In this document: positions 36,601 to 47,700 of the stretch, piece by piece
How the letters are laid out: the number at the start of each line of letters is the position of its first letter
How positions within the stretch are numbered: position 1 is the stretch's first letter
Source of the DNA: Clavelina lepadiformis
Taxonomy: Eukaryota > Chordata > Ascidiacea > Aplousobranchia > Clavelinidae
Reading direction: 5' to 3'
Length of the DNA: 64,000 nucleotides
NCBI RefSeq assembly: GCF_947623445.1
Contig: NC_135240.1
Coordinates: 13,392,001-13,456,000, forward strand
The notes under the pieces: generated by a model
What the model saw: only the letters and a program-made list of their open reading frames with translations
Database searches by the model: none
What the model was told of the DNA's origin: nothing
Translations under genes and position numbers: made by a program

Positions 36601-39600
36601 TTTAATTGATCCATTTCATTCCGAGTTAACGAGCGCCTAGTGTGATTATTGTTATGTGTGTTATTATGTTCTTTTTCTAACGGCAGTTTTAAATGCTTTC
36701 TTTTAATAAAACTGCTTATTACCTGCACAAATTCGCGAAAGATTTTAACTTCGCGATGTGGCTTGAAATTCCAAAAATGTCACAAGCTGTGTCCATGCCA
36801 TAGTTATTGGATTCCAGGATTTAATTGAAAAATGAAGGTGGGTTATTTTGGAGGATTATAAAATAAGATATGGGCTAGTATATACCCATAAAATTGGCTA
36901 CCAAGCACCATGCTCCAAAAGTGAAAATTCCAGTGCAATTTCATAAATAAATGATAAAGTCGGGCAAAAAATGAGGCTCGTTAAAGAGCATTTTTATTTG
37001 TTTGCTGACATTTTGGGAAAATAATTTCTTTTCATCCAATTGCAAGTTATGATGGGAGTTTCCATTGAATCCGCTCAGCTTCCACGCCAACGAAATGAGA
37101 GCGAAATAGACTATACGCTACTTATTACTTAATTTTGAATAAGTTAAGCAATGTTGAGTTTCCACAAATTTCTATATCATGGCAATAAATTTATACCAGT
37201 TTGGATTTGTAAATATGAACTGTATACCATATCAATCTGTGTAAATCTATGAGCTATTGTATCGTATAATCAGTTGAAATAAACGCATTCGGTCAAATAA
37301 TTTTTTTCTCTACACATAAAACGCGTTGTTTTAAAGAAAATTGTGTTTAGTTTTGATATGTAAACAGTATAACTAAAGGGTCGAACAGAATTAACCAGAA
37401 ATGGTTTGTAAAAATGGTATGCTTATCCCTTAGGGTATACTTGGTTCAGGATTCGCGCTTAAGGTGCAGGAACAACACCGACAGAAACATTTTGCCAGGC
37501 GAAGAATGCCAGCAGCCTACTTGATACAATGCATGTGGAGATGCTATGCTGCCGACAAAAATTCCCGCTCGGTTGCGACCTGGTTACCCCACTTGCGCGC
37601 ACGAAGCGACTGCCACTCGTAAGACGATGAAAGTTTAAAGATTAAGTGGTTTGCACACATATGCTTACTTTATAATTTTTTCTTAGGGGTAATAAAAAAA
37701 CTTTAAAAGATATTCTGCGCCCTACAAGTCCCAAATTGGGGAGAAAGCCTACATTAAGAAGCCGATTCAGTTCGAAATTGAGCGTGGTCTCGCAACCTCC
37801 GGGACTGACTGAATTGGCTCCTCCGGTCTCACTAGGACTCCGTAACAACAAAGCGGAGGTGAAATTTCCCTTTATTACCCCTAAGCTGCAAATGCCGTGA
37901 TTAGTTTTACTAACTATTGGTTTAAGTCATACTTCCCCAAAAGATATGGGAAGTATAACGTGTTTTGATTTTGCTGTACAGATCACCAAATCTCAAAGTT
38001 TTGCCGAAAAACTTAGCGACCGACTTTCGCGACAAAACTCCATCCGAGTTCCATGGCGAGACAAAACTGTCGTCGATAAAAAGTCCCCGTACGAAGCAGG
38101 TGTATAGGCATATAGTGTATAGGCGACTTTAAACCGTTGCAAGGGACACATTTAATTGTCATTTATGCACGTGCAAATGCAACCTTTTAGCCAATGTTTA
38201 TTTTAACTGTAAACCAAATATAGCGGCAAATATTTACGCAAACGTAAAAGCAGTTTTCAATGTATTTATGACATGTTGCCGATCATGGTAAAAATTGTTT
38301 GGCTTTGTACGGACACCGATGGTTGAAGCGGTTAGCTAAAGTACATGTATAAACATTTACAACGCCACGTTATCAGCATGTATGCGCATTCGTGTGAGAT
38401 GATGCCCCCTCTACTTCCGAAAAGAGAAAACAATTTTTGTTAAAGCGCTTAATTATAGAATAGTGTTGTGTAAATTCTTTGACCGGTGTTCTTCACTTTA
38501 AGCACATACTCCGTCTTTAAGTTTTCATCTGATTTCTAGATTTTGAATAGTAAACAAGTAGGCCTACGGAGGCTAATTCTCGCAACTGAAAGTTACTTGA
38601 AGTTTTTGCCTTATTTTGCGATAAATAGCATATCCGGGATTTATTGTCTCATTTACCACGTTCACTGGTCATGAAAAAATGGTTTTATGTTGTACGCTAA
38701 AAATTTATACATATTGCTCAGAATAACCTTCGTTAGTCACGTAGGTTCTAGGCTTTATTTATTCAGTTGCCTTAATTTATGGTTGCAGAGAATGCTGAAG
38801 ATTCGGATGGTTCATCTTCAAATGGCAGCAACGGTAGCGGGTTTACAGTGCTAACAGAACAGCATAAAAACGCTGTCAGAAGTATCAGGTTAGTGGTTAC
38901 TGCCGAAATACTTGTGGTATGATTATGACGCATATGTCAGTATGGTGTGTTTTTATATTCAGCGGATATTGTATATAGTAGCCTAAAAATGTTGATATAT
39001 GCGTTGGTGGGTTTTTGTTTAGTGATGGGCACGACGACATGTGCAAAAACAAGTTGACCTTAACCCAAAAAAGAGTTGTCAGCAAATGTGCTGGAGAAGA
39101 AATTGTTCAATAATATTTAATGGTTTAGTGGTAGACATTATTGCCAAAAACGTGTCACCAAAAAACGTAAACTTTGCGTTTATTATGACAATATTAAATC
39201 AAAATATGAAAACAGTTTGCATGACGGCATGACGCTAGTATAGTATAGTAGTATAGTATAGTATAGTATAGACGCTTTTTCTTATTACGTCGTAATACTG
39301 CATCAGATATTGTTTCAGTTTCATCATCTTTATTCTTGGTCGAAATCTGATGTAATCAGTCATTATTTAGCAAATATCAGTTGAACATTAGCCGGTAGAG
39401 ATTACTTTTCTGTATTATTTATCTGCCTAAAATAGGTAAAATGTGCTCTCTTTTGGAGGTTCAATATGAATGAAAGAGCCGCATAATACTGGGCAATGAG
39501 CCGCGGGTTGGCCAGGCCTGGTATAGTCGTTCAATCAAATATAAACAGAACGTTTCGTGTGTACGACAAGTAATGGGTATGGTCCTAAAGCGTTCTTAAA

Positions 39601-42600
39601 TGCGTAACAGGAATGGTTGTTGACACTAGCCTATAGTCCAGTACTGGTAAATGTAGAAAAGACAGAAATACTTCAGAAGTACACGTACTGTCACCTGCGA
39701 CATTTCTATGGTGAACATAATCATCAGCTGCAACTAATCACCTACTTGCATAGTTATTTTCCATTCAGAAGGCTTAAACAACCCACCACTACATATTATA
39801 CTTGGAAGCGTTGATTTCACGCTGTTACGTCAGAATTGCTCCAGCATTATTAGCAGCAAATTGGCCATGCATTTTCGGCAATAACTGCTTGATTAATCGA
39901 TTTATGTTACTGAAAAATTTTTTGTCCGGTTCACTTACTGACAACCATTCTTCAATTTAAAATCAGTTGGTTTTTGTACTTGCCCCTCACTTTTTACGTT
40001 ACTGCAGAATGATGAAGTTTATGGTCGCCCGAAGGAAATTTAAGGAGGCTTTACGGCCTTATGATGTTAAGGACGTTATTGAACAATATTCTTCGGGCCA
40101 CGTGGACATGCTTTCGCGGATAAAATTACTTCAGAGCCGGTAAGTTTTGAAAATATTTTGAGCAAAAAAAAAATATACCAAAATTTAAAATTTTTGTAAG
40201 AAGGTGACTGAAAAAACTTTATAATACCTGCCTACACATAGAAATTAAATAGGTCTTTGAAATTTTAGGGAATAGATTTTAAAGTAGTCTAATCTCTTTC
40301 GAATTTAATTGTAAGAATATAATCGGGCTATACACCCTCACAGGGTAGACATGTTACTCGGAATAAACCCGGAAAATTGCACCAGCAACGCGACATCTTT
40401 TTACCGTAACATGCAACCCACTCACAACCCAGCCGAATTTCAACATTGTCGGAGCTTGAACACCAGGCTAATGAACGTGGAGTCCGACCTTCGCAGTTTG
40501 GACAACAAGTTAGAAACCATCTTGGAACTGGTGAGGTAAGACAAATGTCCTTGCTGATATGCTTGTGGTCGCCTTTCTTTCAACAAAAAGGCAATAAAAA
40601 GGCAACAAAAATAGAAGTATGATCAAATTTAAACTTGTATGTAAAAAAATAACATTGGCACTGACCATGTGTTGATTGATTAGGCTACTACTTATTTTTA
40701 CCATTGTGAGTAAACCAGATTGTATTGTTAGCCTACTTCCTATAATACCTTAAAGGGAGCGACAAGTGCAAAAACAAGTTTTTAAATACAGTTTTTTTAA
40801 ATACAAACTTTATTTGAAACAAGAGCTACCAGTAAGCATACAAGACAAAAATTCCAATAATATTCAATGGTTAAGCAGTTATTGGCAAAAATTATATTGC
40901 AAATTTGCCGTTTCTTAGGACGGTGGTTAAGACGTCACAAAACTACACCATACTTGATAACTGCATGGTGATTTCTAAATCAAAAAACTTGGTAATACCC
41001 TACTGTAGTCGTGAACTAACTAAAAAACTTGGGAATTTGGCATCGCAGGTAGGCGATTAGTTGCAAGTTATGTTTATTTCCAACATAATTTTGTCACAGG
41101 TGACAGTAGCCTACAATATAGACCACATGTATTAGTACAAGTCTTCTTGTGTTAATGTCGATTGTTATCGGTATTAGACCAAAGTTGTGCCGTTGAGCCA
41201 ACAGCCAACACTAAGCTCGAATAGCTGTAGCTTAGCATTTACAATACGTTCACCAGCATAAACACAAAAACTGTAAGTTACACTGTTAGAGTAAACCTAA
41301 CTAAGGCAAAATACTGTGTTAGGTTCTGTTATGCACTTAACCACGTACAAACAAACCAATTTCTTGCCGCCTACAGGAGATGATGCCCTATTCATAGTGT
41401 CATGCACACGGTTTACAGATTGTGACGTAATATAATTACTACCAGTTAAATGTTGTGATTAACGCTAAATTGATAATTTTTCAACACATTTTTGGCAAAT
41501 ATTGCTTAATCGCAATATAACAAAATTCTTTTTCTGCTGAAAACTCGTTTTGTGACATAAGATCAACTTGTTTTTGCACTTGCCCCTCACTTGAACTTCT
41601 CTGTAACACCGCCAATCATATTATTTTACCATATAGGCTACATCGTATTTAGTGAAAGTCATTTAAGCTGGAATTTGACCTTTATTTGTTTAATGCGATT
41701 TTTGGATATTTAATGCTATGAATTGATGCTTTGAACAAAGCAAAACATGTAGAAACGTTTTACAAAAGAAACGCAACCCCACTCTTTATATGAATCATTT
41801 ACCTTCCTATAGGTTAAAGCTTTTATCTTTATTTGTCCTCCATATAAATAGCCAAAATGGAAGCGGCCCACGACAAAGGTTGATCACTGGAATGTCGAGT
41901 GAGAAATCACGGAGAGGAAAAGAAATGTTTACTTCCTCTTTACGGAGGACGCCATCTATGCAGCAAGCTGCAAGTAACGGCGGTGATGCTAACATTACAT
42001 CAAGAAAGCATTCCTTTGGGTCGGGGCGTTTTGCCAGATCCCGGTTTTACCAGGTACTATGGCTTTAATAATTTTATTTTGTCGATTAAAATGACGTTGG
42101 AATATTACTATCTAGTTTCGGAAAGAAATTTCATGTGACTGCCGCAAACTTATCTATTTTTTTTATCAGGATACATTGATTATTCAAAAATCAGTCAAAA
42201 ATAGACTAATTTTCCACATCATTGGAAATAAGATTTTGGTTGAAACTACGTTTGCAATTGTATTTTTGATTTTACAGATTAAAGTTAACCTTCAGAGTTA
42301 CCATCTATATCATGTTTTTTATTTTACTATATACTGGTTTAAAACACGGTTCAGCCACCATCAACTTTGTAATTATATTGCAATCGAAAAAAACATTAGC
42401 GATTTTCATACATCGTAATCAAGCTTATTTGATAACTTCGGGAAAGTATCTTGAATGGCAGTTTTCTGGTTTGATAGAGCAGCAAACATGGGAAATCCTC
42501 AGTTAACAGGCATCAGCACTTTCACAAGCGGCAATTATCTCCAAAGTTGACGAAATCTGCGTATGAAATGAAGCCTGCAAGCGCATGGGGAATAAAATCC

Positions 42601-43865
42601 CAGGTAACAGAGCATCGACGATTTGAATAAGGCAGAAGTTATTACTTTTAGCAGACAATACTCGATCAAGAAAATACTATAAACAAACTGATGACAGTTT
42701 AGTTGTGCCATTTTAATGTAATGAACAGTATGACATTGCAGATTGATTATGAATCACCGGATACAGAAAATGAAGACAACATCCATTCTGATAAAGATTC
42801 CAACAAAGATGACTGCATCGACTTCGCAGAAGACATTGAGGAGAATAGAAAAAAGGGATCATCTGTGCGCTCTCTTCCCAGCAAATCGAGACGATTTGGT
42901 GTATCTCATGATCCGTTCCCTGCAAAACCTTTGGTAAAAGTTCTCAGCGACGTAGAAGGTTAGAATTTATTTTTAAGTATGTTGTGTAGTAGTAGTAAAC
43001 AGAGTAATAATAACAGAACCCACAGCACATCAAATTCTGGAATTTAGTATTCCATGTTTTGTACCTTCCATTGGCCAGTAATAGGACGGGTTTTAGCTGA
43101 ATTTAATTAAATGATTTTATTGGTTTTATAAACATTAGGTGACTTATATACGATATGTCTATATTTAACTTTAGTGCGCTGATACTGTGCACCAAAATTA
43201 ACTTCTAAATACATTTTAACTATTTTTTTAACCTTTTCGCATTTCAGTTTATTTTTATTCATCATTTGCAACTAATAATTAAATGGTCATTAAAAAGTCA
43301 AATTTTCATAGAATTACTGGACGAGAAGTATTCACCTGCTGGCAGTGGTGGCGATAAAACGTCACAACCAACAAATAATAAAGATGCTTGGAAAGAAGAT
43401 TTTTGCTGCAGGATGCCCTCTGACGGGAATGATACAAACGATTATTCTTCTTGCCTAAGTTCCATTTCTTTGCAATCAAACGAAAATCAATCCAGCCTTC
43501 TTACGGAACGCACAGTTCTTGACAGTTTCAAAGCATCAGAACCAACTTCTTACGCTTCTAACAAGTCATCACAACACGAAACATCTGACTGGGAAATGCC
43601 AGTCACTTACCACAGTTTGGCCGTGCCTTTACTAAACAAGCCTTCAGAGAAACTTAATGACAATTTCATGATCTCAAATGAAATTTTAGTTGACCAATCG
43701 GAATGTTACACGTTGCACGAAAAACATACACAACGCGTCAGTAGGCATGAAGATAAACAATTGCCTATGCCTATTTCCCCTACATCAAAGCCTTGCTTAG
43801 ATCATACAAATAGTGTCACTTCAAAACCATTTGGTTGCGTTGTAAGTGCCACCGACATGGTTTAA
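28706..43865 (+). CDS. KCNQ: KCNQ (Kv7) voltage-gated potassium channel, KCNQ2-5 type
   Basis: The shared exons are 33904-33994 (S1), 34714-34840 (S2 and S2-S3 loop), 34958-35133 (S3, S4), 35262-35390 (S5), 35593-35703 (pore, S6), 37434-37618, 37687-37858, 37982-38099, 38789-38888, 40008-40139, 40344-40535, 41852-42053, 42517-42603, 42742-42958 and 43312-43865. All have GT-AG ends and compatible phases. S4 is [18 protein letters not shown], the filter is TTIGYGD, and the gate region is [20 protein letters not shown]. Cytoplasmic helix A has [15 protein letters not shown] (calmodulin IQ site), helix B is [20 protein letters not shown], and the assembly coiled coil is near [20 protein letters not shown]5 has TAWYIGFL, whose Trp marks KCNQ2-5 rather than KCNQ1. 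The channel carries M-type current at the plasma membrane, controlled by PIP2 and calmodulin. Two alternative 5' exon sets give about 1025 or 1172 residues. The tail exons beyond 41852 have no clear family match and their borders are less sure. Confidence 0.93.
30677..32331. promoter_or_regulatory. Probable promoter B region of KCNQ
   Basis: This 1.65 kb interval between the two 5' exon sets has no coding similarity and must contain the start site for isoform B if its first exon is truly 5'. A TATATA-like run at about 31858-31868 lies roughly 460 bases before the ATG, but no initiator is identifiable by eye. It is inference from exon layout. Confidence 0.35.
32332..33369 (+). CDS. KCNQ: KCNQ alternative N-terminus B (two 5' exons)
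   Basis: Exons are 32332-33185 and 33298-33369. The first encodes 284 residues beginning [20 protein letters not shown], mostly serine-rich and probably disordered, and ends in [19 protein letters not shown], the KCNQ pre-S1 GKP block. The second continues [20 protein letters not shown] and YHFF, the pre-S1 helix (family YNVLERPRGWAFVYHAF), and ends in phase 2 before donor GTGAGT. It joins the S1 exon at 33904 as ...[14 protein letters not shown]. The large first exon has no convincing acceptor in front, fitting a true first exon with its own promoter in the 30.7-32.3 kb interval. The long Ser-rich leader is unusual for the family. Confidence 0.85.
39235..39270. repeat. TATAG microsatellite
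   Basis: About seven tandem copies of the five-base unit TATAG (one imperfect, with GTAG) occur within the intronic MITE. Confidence 0.9.
39440..39520. mobile_element. hAT MITE fragment nested in MITE P copy 1
   Basis: The stretch GAATGAAAGAGCCGCATAAT followed by GAGCCGCGGGTTGGCCAGGC ends CAGGCCTG, the same right-end layout as the small hAT element at 9196-9385 (GAGCCGC repeats followed by a TGGCCA/TGTCCA end). GTATAGTC follows and resembles the microsatellite unit on the left, suggesting insertion at or near the TATAG array. The left end is not resolved. Confidence 0.5.
40755..41590. mobile_element. Inverted-repeat MITE (family P), copy 2, in a KCNQ intron
   Basis: Positions 40755-40780 (GACAAGTGCAAAAACAAGTT and flank) and 41565-41590 are inverted repeats with 23 of 26 bases identical. 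The interior is about 780 bases, non-coding, and matches copy 1 in several blocks. A central segment at 41155-41460 matches a further copy at 62150-62440. It sits in the intron between exons ending 40535 and starting 41852. Confidence 0.75.
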
Positions 43866-44016
43866 TATGGAATTTCTCCCTGTTTTTACTTTTGAATTTC
43901 TTGTAATTAAGTTTTTTCGTTCTAATATCGGCTTTACCGTGTTTTTTTTTATCTGTAATGTATTGTATGGGAATTTTTGCACACAACCGTTAGCATCTCG
44001 GAGAGAAATATCCATA

Positions 44017-44022
44017 AATAAA
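44017..44022 (+). terminator. KCNQ polyadenylation signal
   Basis: AATAAA lies about 150 bases after the KCNQ stop codon (43863-43865), a usual distance for the first polyadenylation signal. Confidence 0.55.
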
Positions 44023-44710
44023 ATAAGTTTATTCTTTAGTACATTGCAAATTGCATTATACGCAAAGCAAATTCATCACCTTGTCCTGTACAATAACGAA
44101 CGGTGAAGTTTTTATCGTGAAGCTTGTTTGCATTCATTAATATTCCAACGTTTTAAAGTTCAAGGCCCTATTTGTAGCTGTACTGTATGTTTTAACTGAG
44201 ATAGTGCAACAACCTCTTATCAAGTTCTAAGACTCGACCGTTATTTCTAATTTACAGCAAATGTAATGAAATTAGCGAGTTGTTAATAAGTAAAAACTGA
44301 TACTTCAACGTTATAAGTAGGTCACGCAGTCTATTTAGGTTGGGATTTATAGATTATAAGGTAAGGACTTAGATTAGGTTTAAAATTTAAGTTAGAAAGA
44401 AGCTCTAAACAAGTATAACTGTAAAAAGTAGTTTCAAACTTAAAACATTCCTGGTGAAATGGTGACCTAAAGTTTATTTGAACTCAGTTGGACCGAATTA
44501 ATATAGCAGTCATAAACCTCAATAGTTTATAAGTACATATAATAAATATCCTGCAAATTATGCTGACTAAGCCCACCGAGTATACCACAAAATTCTTATT
44601 TTTATGACTTCATTCATACTTATATAAGTTCATACAGCGAGCCTGACAGAAAGCTTACAATTTTGCTACCAAACGGTTTGTTCAGTGAGTACAGGATTTA
44701 GCTTGAAGAT
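44023..44710. other. Intergenic region between KCNQ and the first SLC5 gene
   Basis: No coding signal is seen. It contains the probable promoter of the transporter gene. Confidence 0.45.
44621..44627 (+). promoter_or_regulatory. TATA box candidate for the first SLC5 gene
   Basis: TATATAA lies 84 bases before the start codon at 44711, which would put transcription start about 55-60 bases before the ATG. It is a plausible core promoter, though AT-rich DNA gives chance matches. Confidence 0.35.
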
Positions 44711-47700
44711 ATGAGCCCAGTTAAAACATTTGGTGCAGTTGATTTTGCGGTTTTCGTAGGTAAGTAAAACCAAATAATTAAACTTTTGTTAAATTCGTTT
44801 GCTGTATTGCCTATGTTGTAAACACTGTATGTACATTTATATATATGAAAAGATAGCGTATACACAGTATTCTATACCAAGACCACATTTCTCGGTATAA
44901 ACAAATCAAGTATTTGTTTTTTTTAAAGAAAGTTGGTGGGCTACCTTGCTTAGGAAACTATCACGCAAGCATTAAATTTTATGTTATATTTGCTATTAAT
45001 GTATGCAGGAATGCTTTTGGTGACAATTATTATCGGGATTTATCACGCATACAAAGACAGAGAAAAGAAGAGCATAGCAAATTATTATTTTGGTGGAGGA
45101 AAAATGTCACCGGTTAGGAGTAACTAGCAAATTTAGCCTATTTGTGTTTTAATTACTTGAAAGTTCTATTATCACTTCATGCTTAAACACCTGCCTTCAG
45201 ATTCCTCTTGGCTTGTCGATAGCTGTCACCTTTATATCTGCAATAAACATAATTGGATTTCCAGCAGAAACGTATTTGTTTGGTACGGCAATATTTTGGT
45301 TCTGCTTTATCATAATTGTACCCACAATCGTAGCTTGTTTATTCCACATTCCAATGGTGCATCGATTGAAATTGGTGTCTATTTATCAGGTAAGTTAAGT
45401 GTTTATTATATCAGTTTAAAGCTTATTTCCATATATTTCCGAAAAAGATTCTATACAACCTTAGATAGCAAATTTAAATTAGCACAAACATTTAATAGAC
45501 AAAGTGTTGTCGACTGGTGCATAATATAGTCTTGGAATAATATTTCATGTTATGTTGATTTCTTTCACAGTACTTAGAACTTCGATTTGACAAAAAGCTA
45601 CGACAAGCTTGTTCAGCAATCATGCTTTTTATTATGGTAATCAATTTTTAAGTGTTATTTTTATGTTGAATTGTATTATCACAAATTAACTACCGGTATA
45701 CTAAAATGGTTTGTGCCAAGTCCCCAACTTACTCAACTTAGAGAGTTTTCAAACGCTATAGAACTATAGAGCCAAAAAACCATTCTGCTTCACCCTTTCT
45801 CTGCATAGTGCACAACTATAGTCTTAGTCGAGTGTGTATGATCATGTGTCTGATTTACAGGTTTTTACTGTATACCAACAAGCATCGTAATAAACAATAA
45901 ACTTATTTTCCTTTTGTTATAACTAACACCTCTAGATTGTCTTTATTGGATTGACTATATACGTACCTGGCCTCGCGCTAAATGCAGTTACACCCTTGGG
46001 TTTGGAGTGGACAATTGTGTTGACGAGTTTTGTCTGCACACTTTACACAGCATTGGTAAGTTTATCATGAACTGGAGACATTAATTGTTTGATTTGAAAT
46101 CATTATATGACCGTGAAATTTGCATGCATGCAGGGTGGCATGAAAGCAGTTGTTTGGACAGACACCTTACAAACCTTCATTATGCTGGCTGGATGCTTAG
46201 CTGCTCTGATAAAAACTACAGTGCATGTTGGAGGGTTTGGTAACATTTGGGCCGCATTGGATCGAGGAAATAGATTGAATTTCTGGAAGTAAGAACCGAT
46301 GTTAATAACTTGCTAGCCATATGTTTTGCTGCATCAATGAGAAACAAACCTTCATACAATTGAATTTAATTTTTTGTAGTTTTACAACCGATCCGACGGT
46401 GAGAAATTCATTTTGGTCTATTTGCGTTGGAACTTCAATTGCCGCATCCAACCCGAATCAGGCAATCACACAACGTTATCTTTCATGCGAATCGATAAAA
46501 AAAGCTCGAATGTAAGTCAAACATATTTTCCGATGTTGATTTTGTCTAAACCATGTTAATGAAATTTTAAAGTAAAATAAAAAGCAGGATATACTGCGAA
46601 AATACAGTACAACTGAAGAAGCAAGCTTATGTTTGCGAAAGCTCTTGCTATAAAGTTAACCTTCATAGTGCCAAACTATATCCTGTTTTTTTATTTTATA
46701 TTATACAAACAAATAGAGGATGAAAAAAGTTATGTTTACTAAAAAAGATTTTGCATTTCCACGCATTATAGTGAGGTGCAGGAATTGCCTATTTGCCTCG
46801 TCTATTTTTTTCACTGAAAAGTTTGCCTATGAAACTATATAATATCATTATTTTTATAGGGCAGCCATGGTAGCTATCGTGCCGCATTTTGTGTTTTCAG
46901 TGATAACAATATTGACTGGATGTGCCATGTACGCTTATTACGAAGATTGCGATCCAATAATGGATAAAAGGATTGCAAAACCGGATCAGATGATGCCTTA
47001 CTTGGTTGTAGATGTGTTTAATGATGTTCCTGGTATGGCGGGACTTTTCGTATCCGCTACTTTCAGCGCAACCTTAAGGTGAGTGAAATGACTTCATGTT
47101 TATTTCAGTGGTTCTCAAACTTTTTCAGCTTGCGGCACACTAAGAAAATTAAAATTAATTCGCGGCACACTTACTACAAAAATAAAGTTGCTTTAAAAAA
47201 ATTTACCGTTGTAATGTATAAAACTTATCATTATATCATATTAATCAGACTAAATACAATTACTTTGCTTAACTCCGCGCGCAAGTCAACATGTTGGTAG
47301 GTAGACGTCTAGTTTAAATATACGTTATTACATAACAATCCAATACAATCTTAACGTGACTATCACCTTTAGCCAACTACATCGGCAAGGCGAATACAAT
47401 AATATTATTATCAGTCATCTATTCATCTATTGCAGCGGTTTTCAACCTTTTTTCGTACCGCGGCCCTTTTAGCGACCCAAGATGACCTGACGACCCCCTT
47501 CCAAAATAATGCAGTTTTCCTCTCTGAGTAGCCCTCATCTGCTAAAATTTGTTGATCTGAGCCTTCATTTCAGCTGTATGAGACCTCTTTTTGCCCATTT
47601 TTTATGAAAGAGTAAAAAATAAAGCTACAGTAGTACTGTACTTGCAAAATTTAAAAAGAACTAGGTTAACAACGCTAAATGAAGCGGTAACAGTCCTTTA

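Larger units (their letters stand above)
39021..39992. mobile_element. Inverted-repeat MITE (family P), copy 1, in a KCNQ intron
   Basis: Left end near 39021 reads GACATGTGCAAAAACAAGTT after AGTGATGGGCACGAC. The right end near 39966-39992 reads, inward, GTGAGGGGCAAGTACAAAAA. Internal blocks (AATAATATTTAATGGTTTAG, GGCAATAACTGCTTGATTAA) match copy 2 in another intron of the same gene. It is interrupted by a TATAG microsatellite and a hAT fragment. The element lies wholly inside the intron between exons ending 38888 and starting 40008. Confidence 0.65.

Noticed and set aside
37859-37896. Longer version of the KCNQ exon 37687-37858 using a donor at 37897
   Set aside because: It would put the next exon in a frame lacking family resemblance; the donor after 37858 (GCGGAG before GTGAAA) keeps the Ser/Arg-rich frame that runs correctly into helix B.
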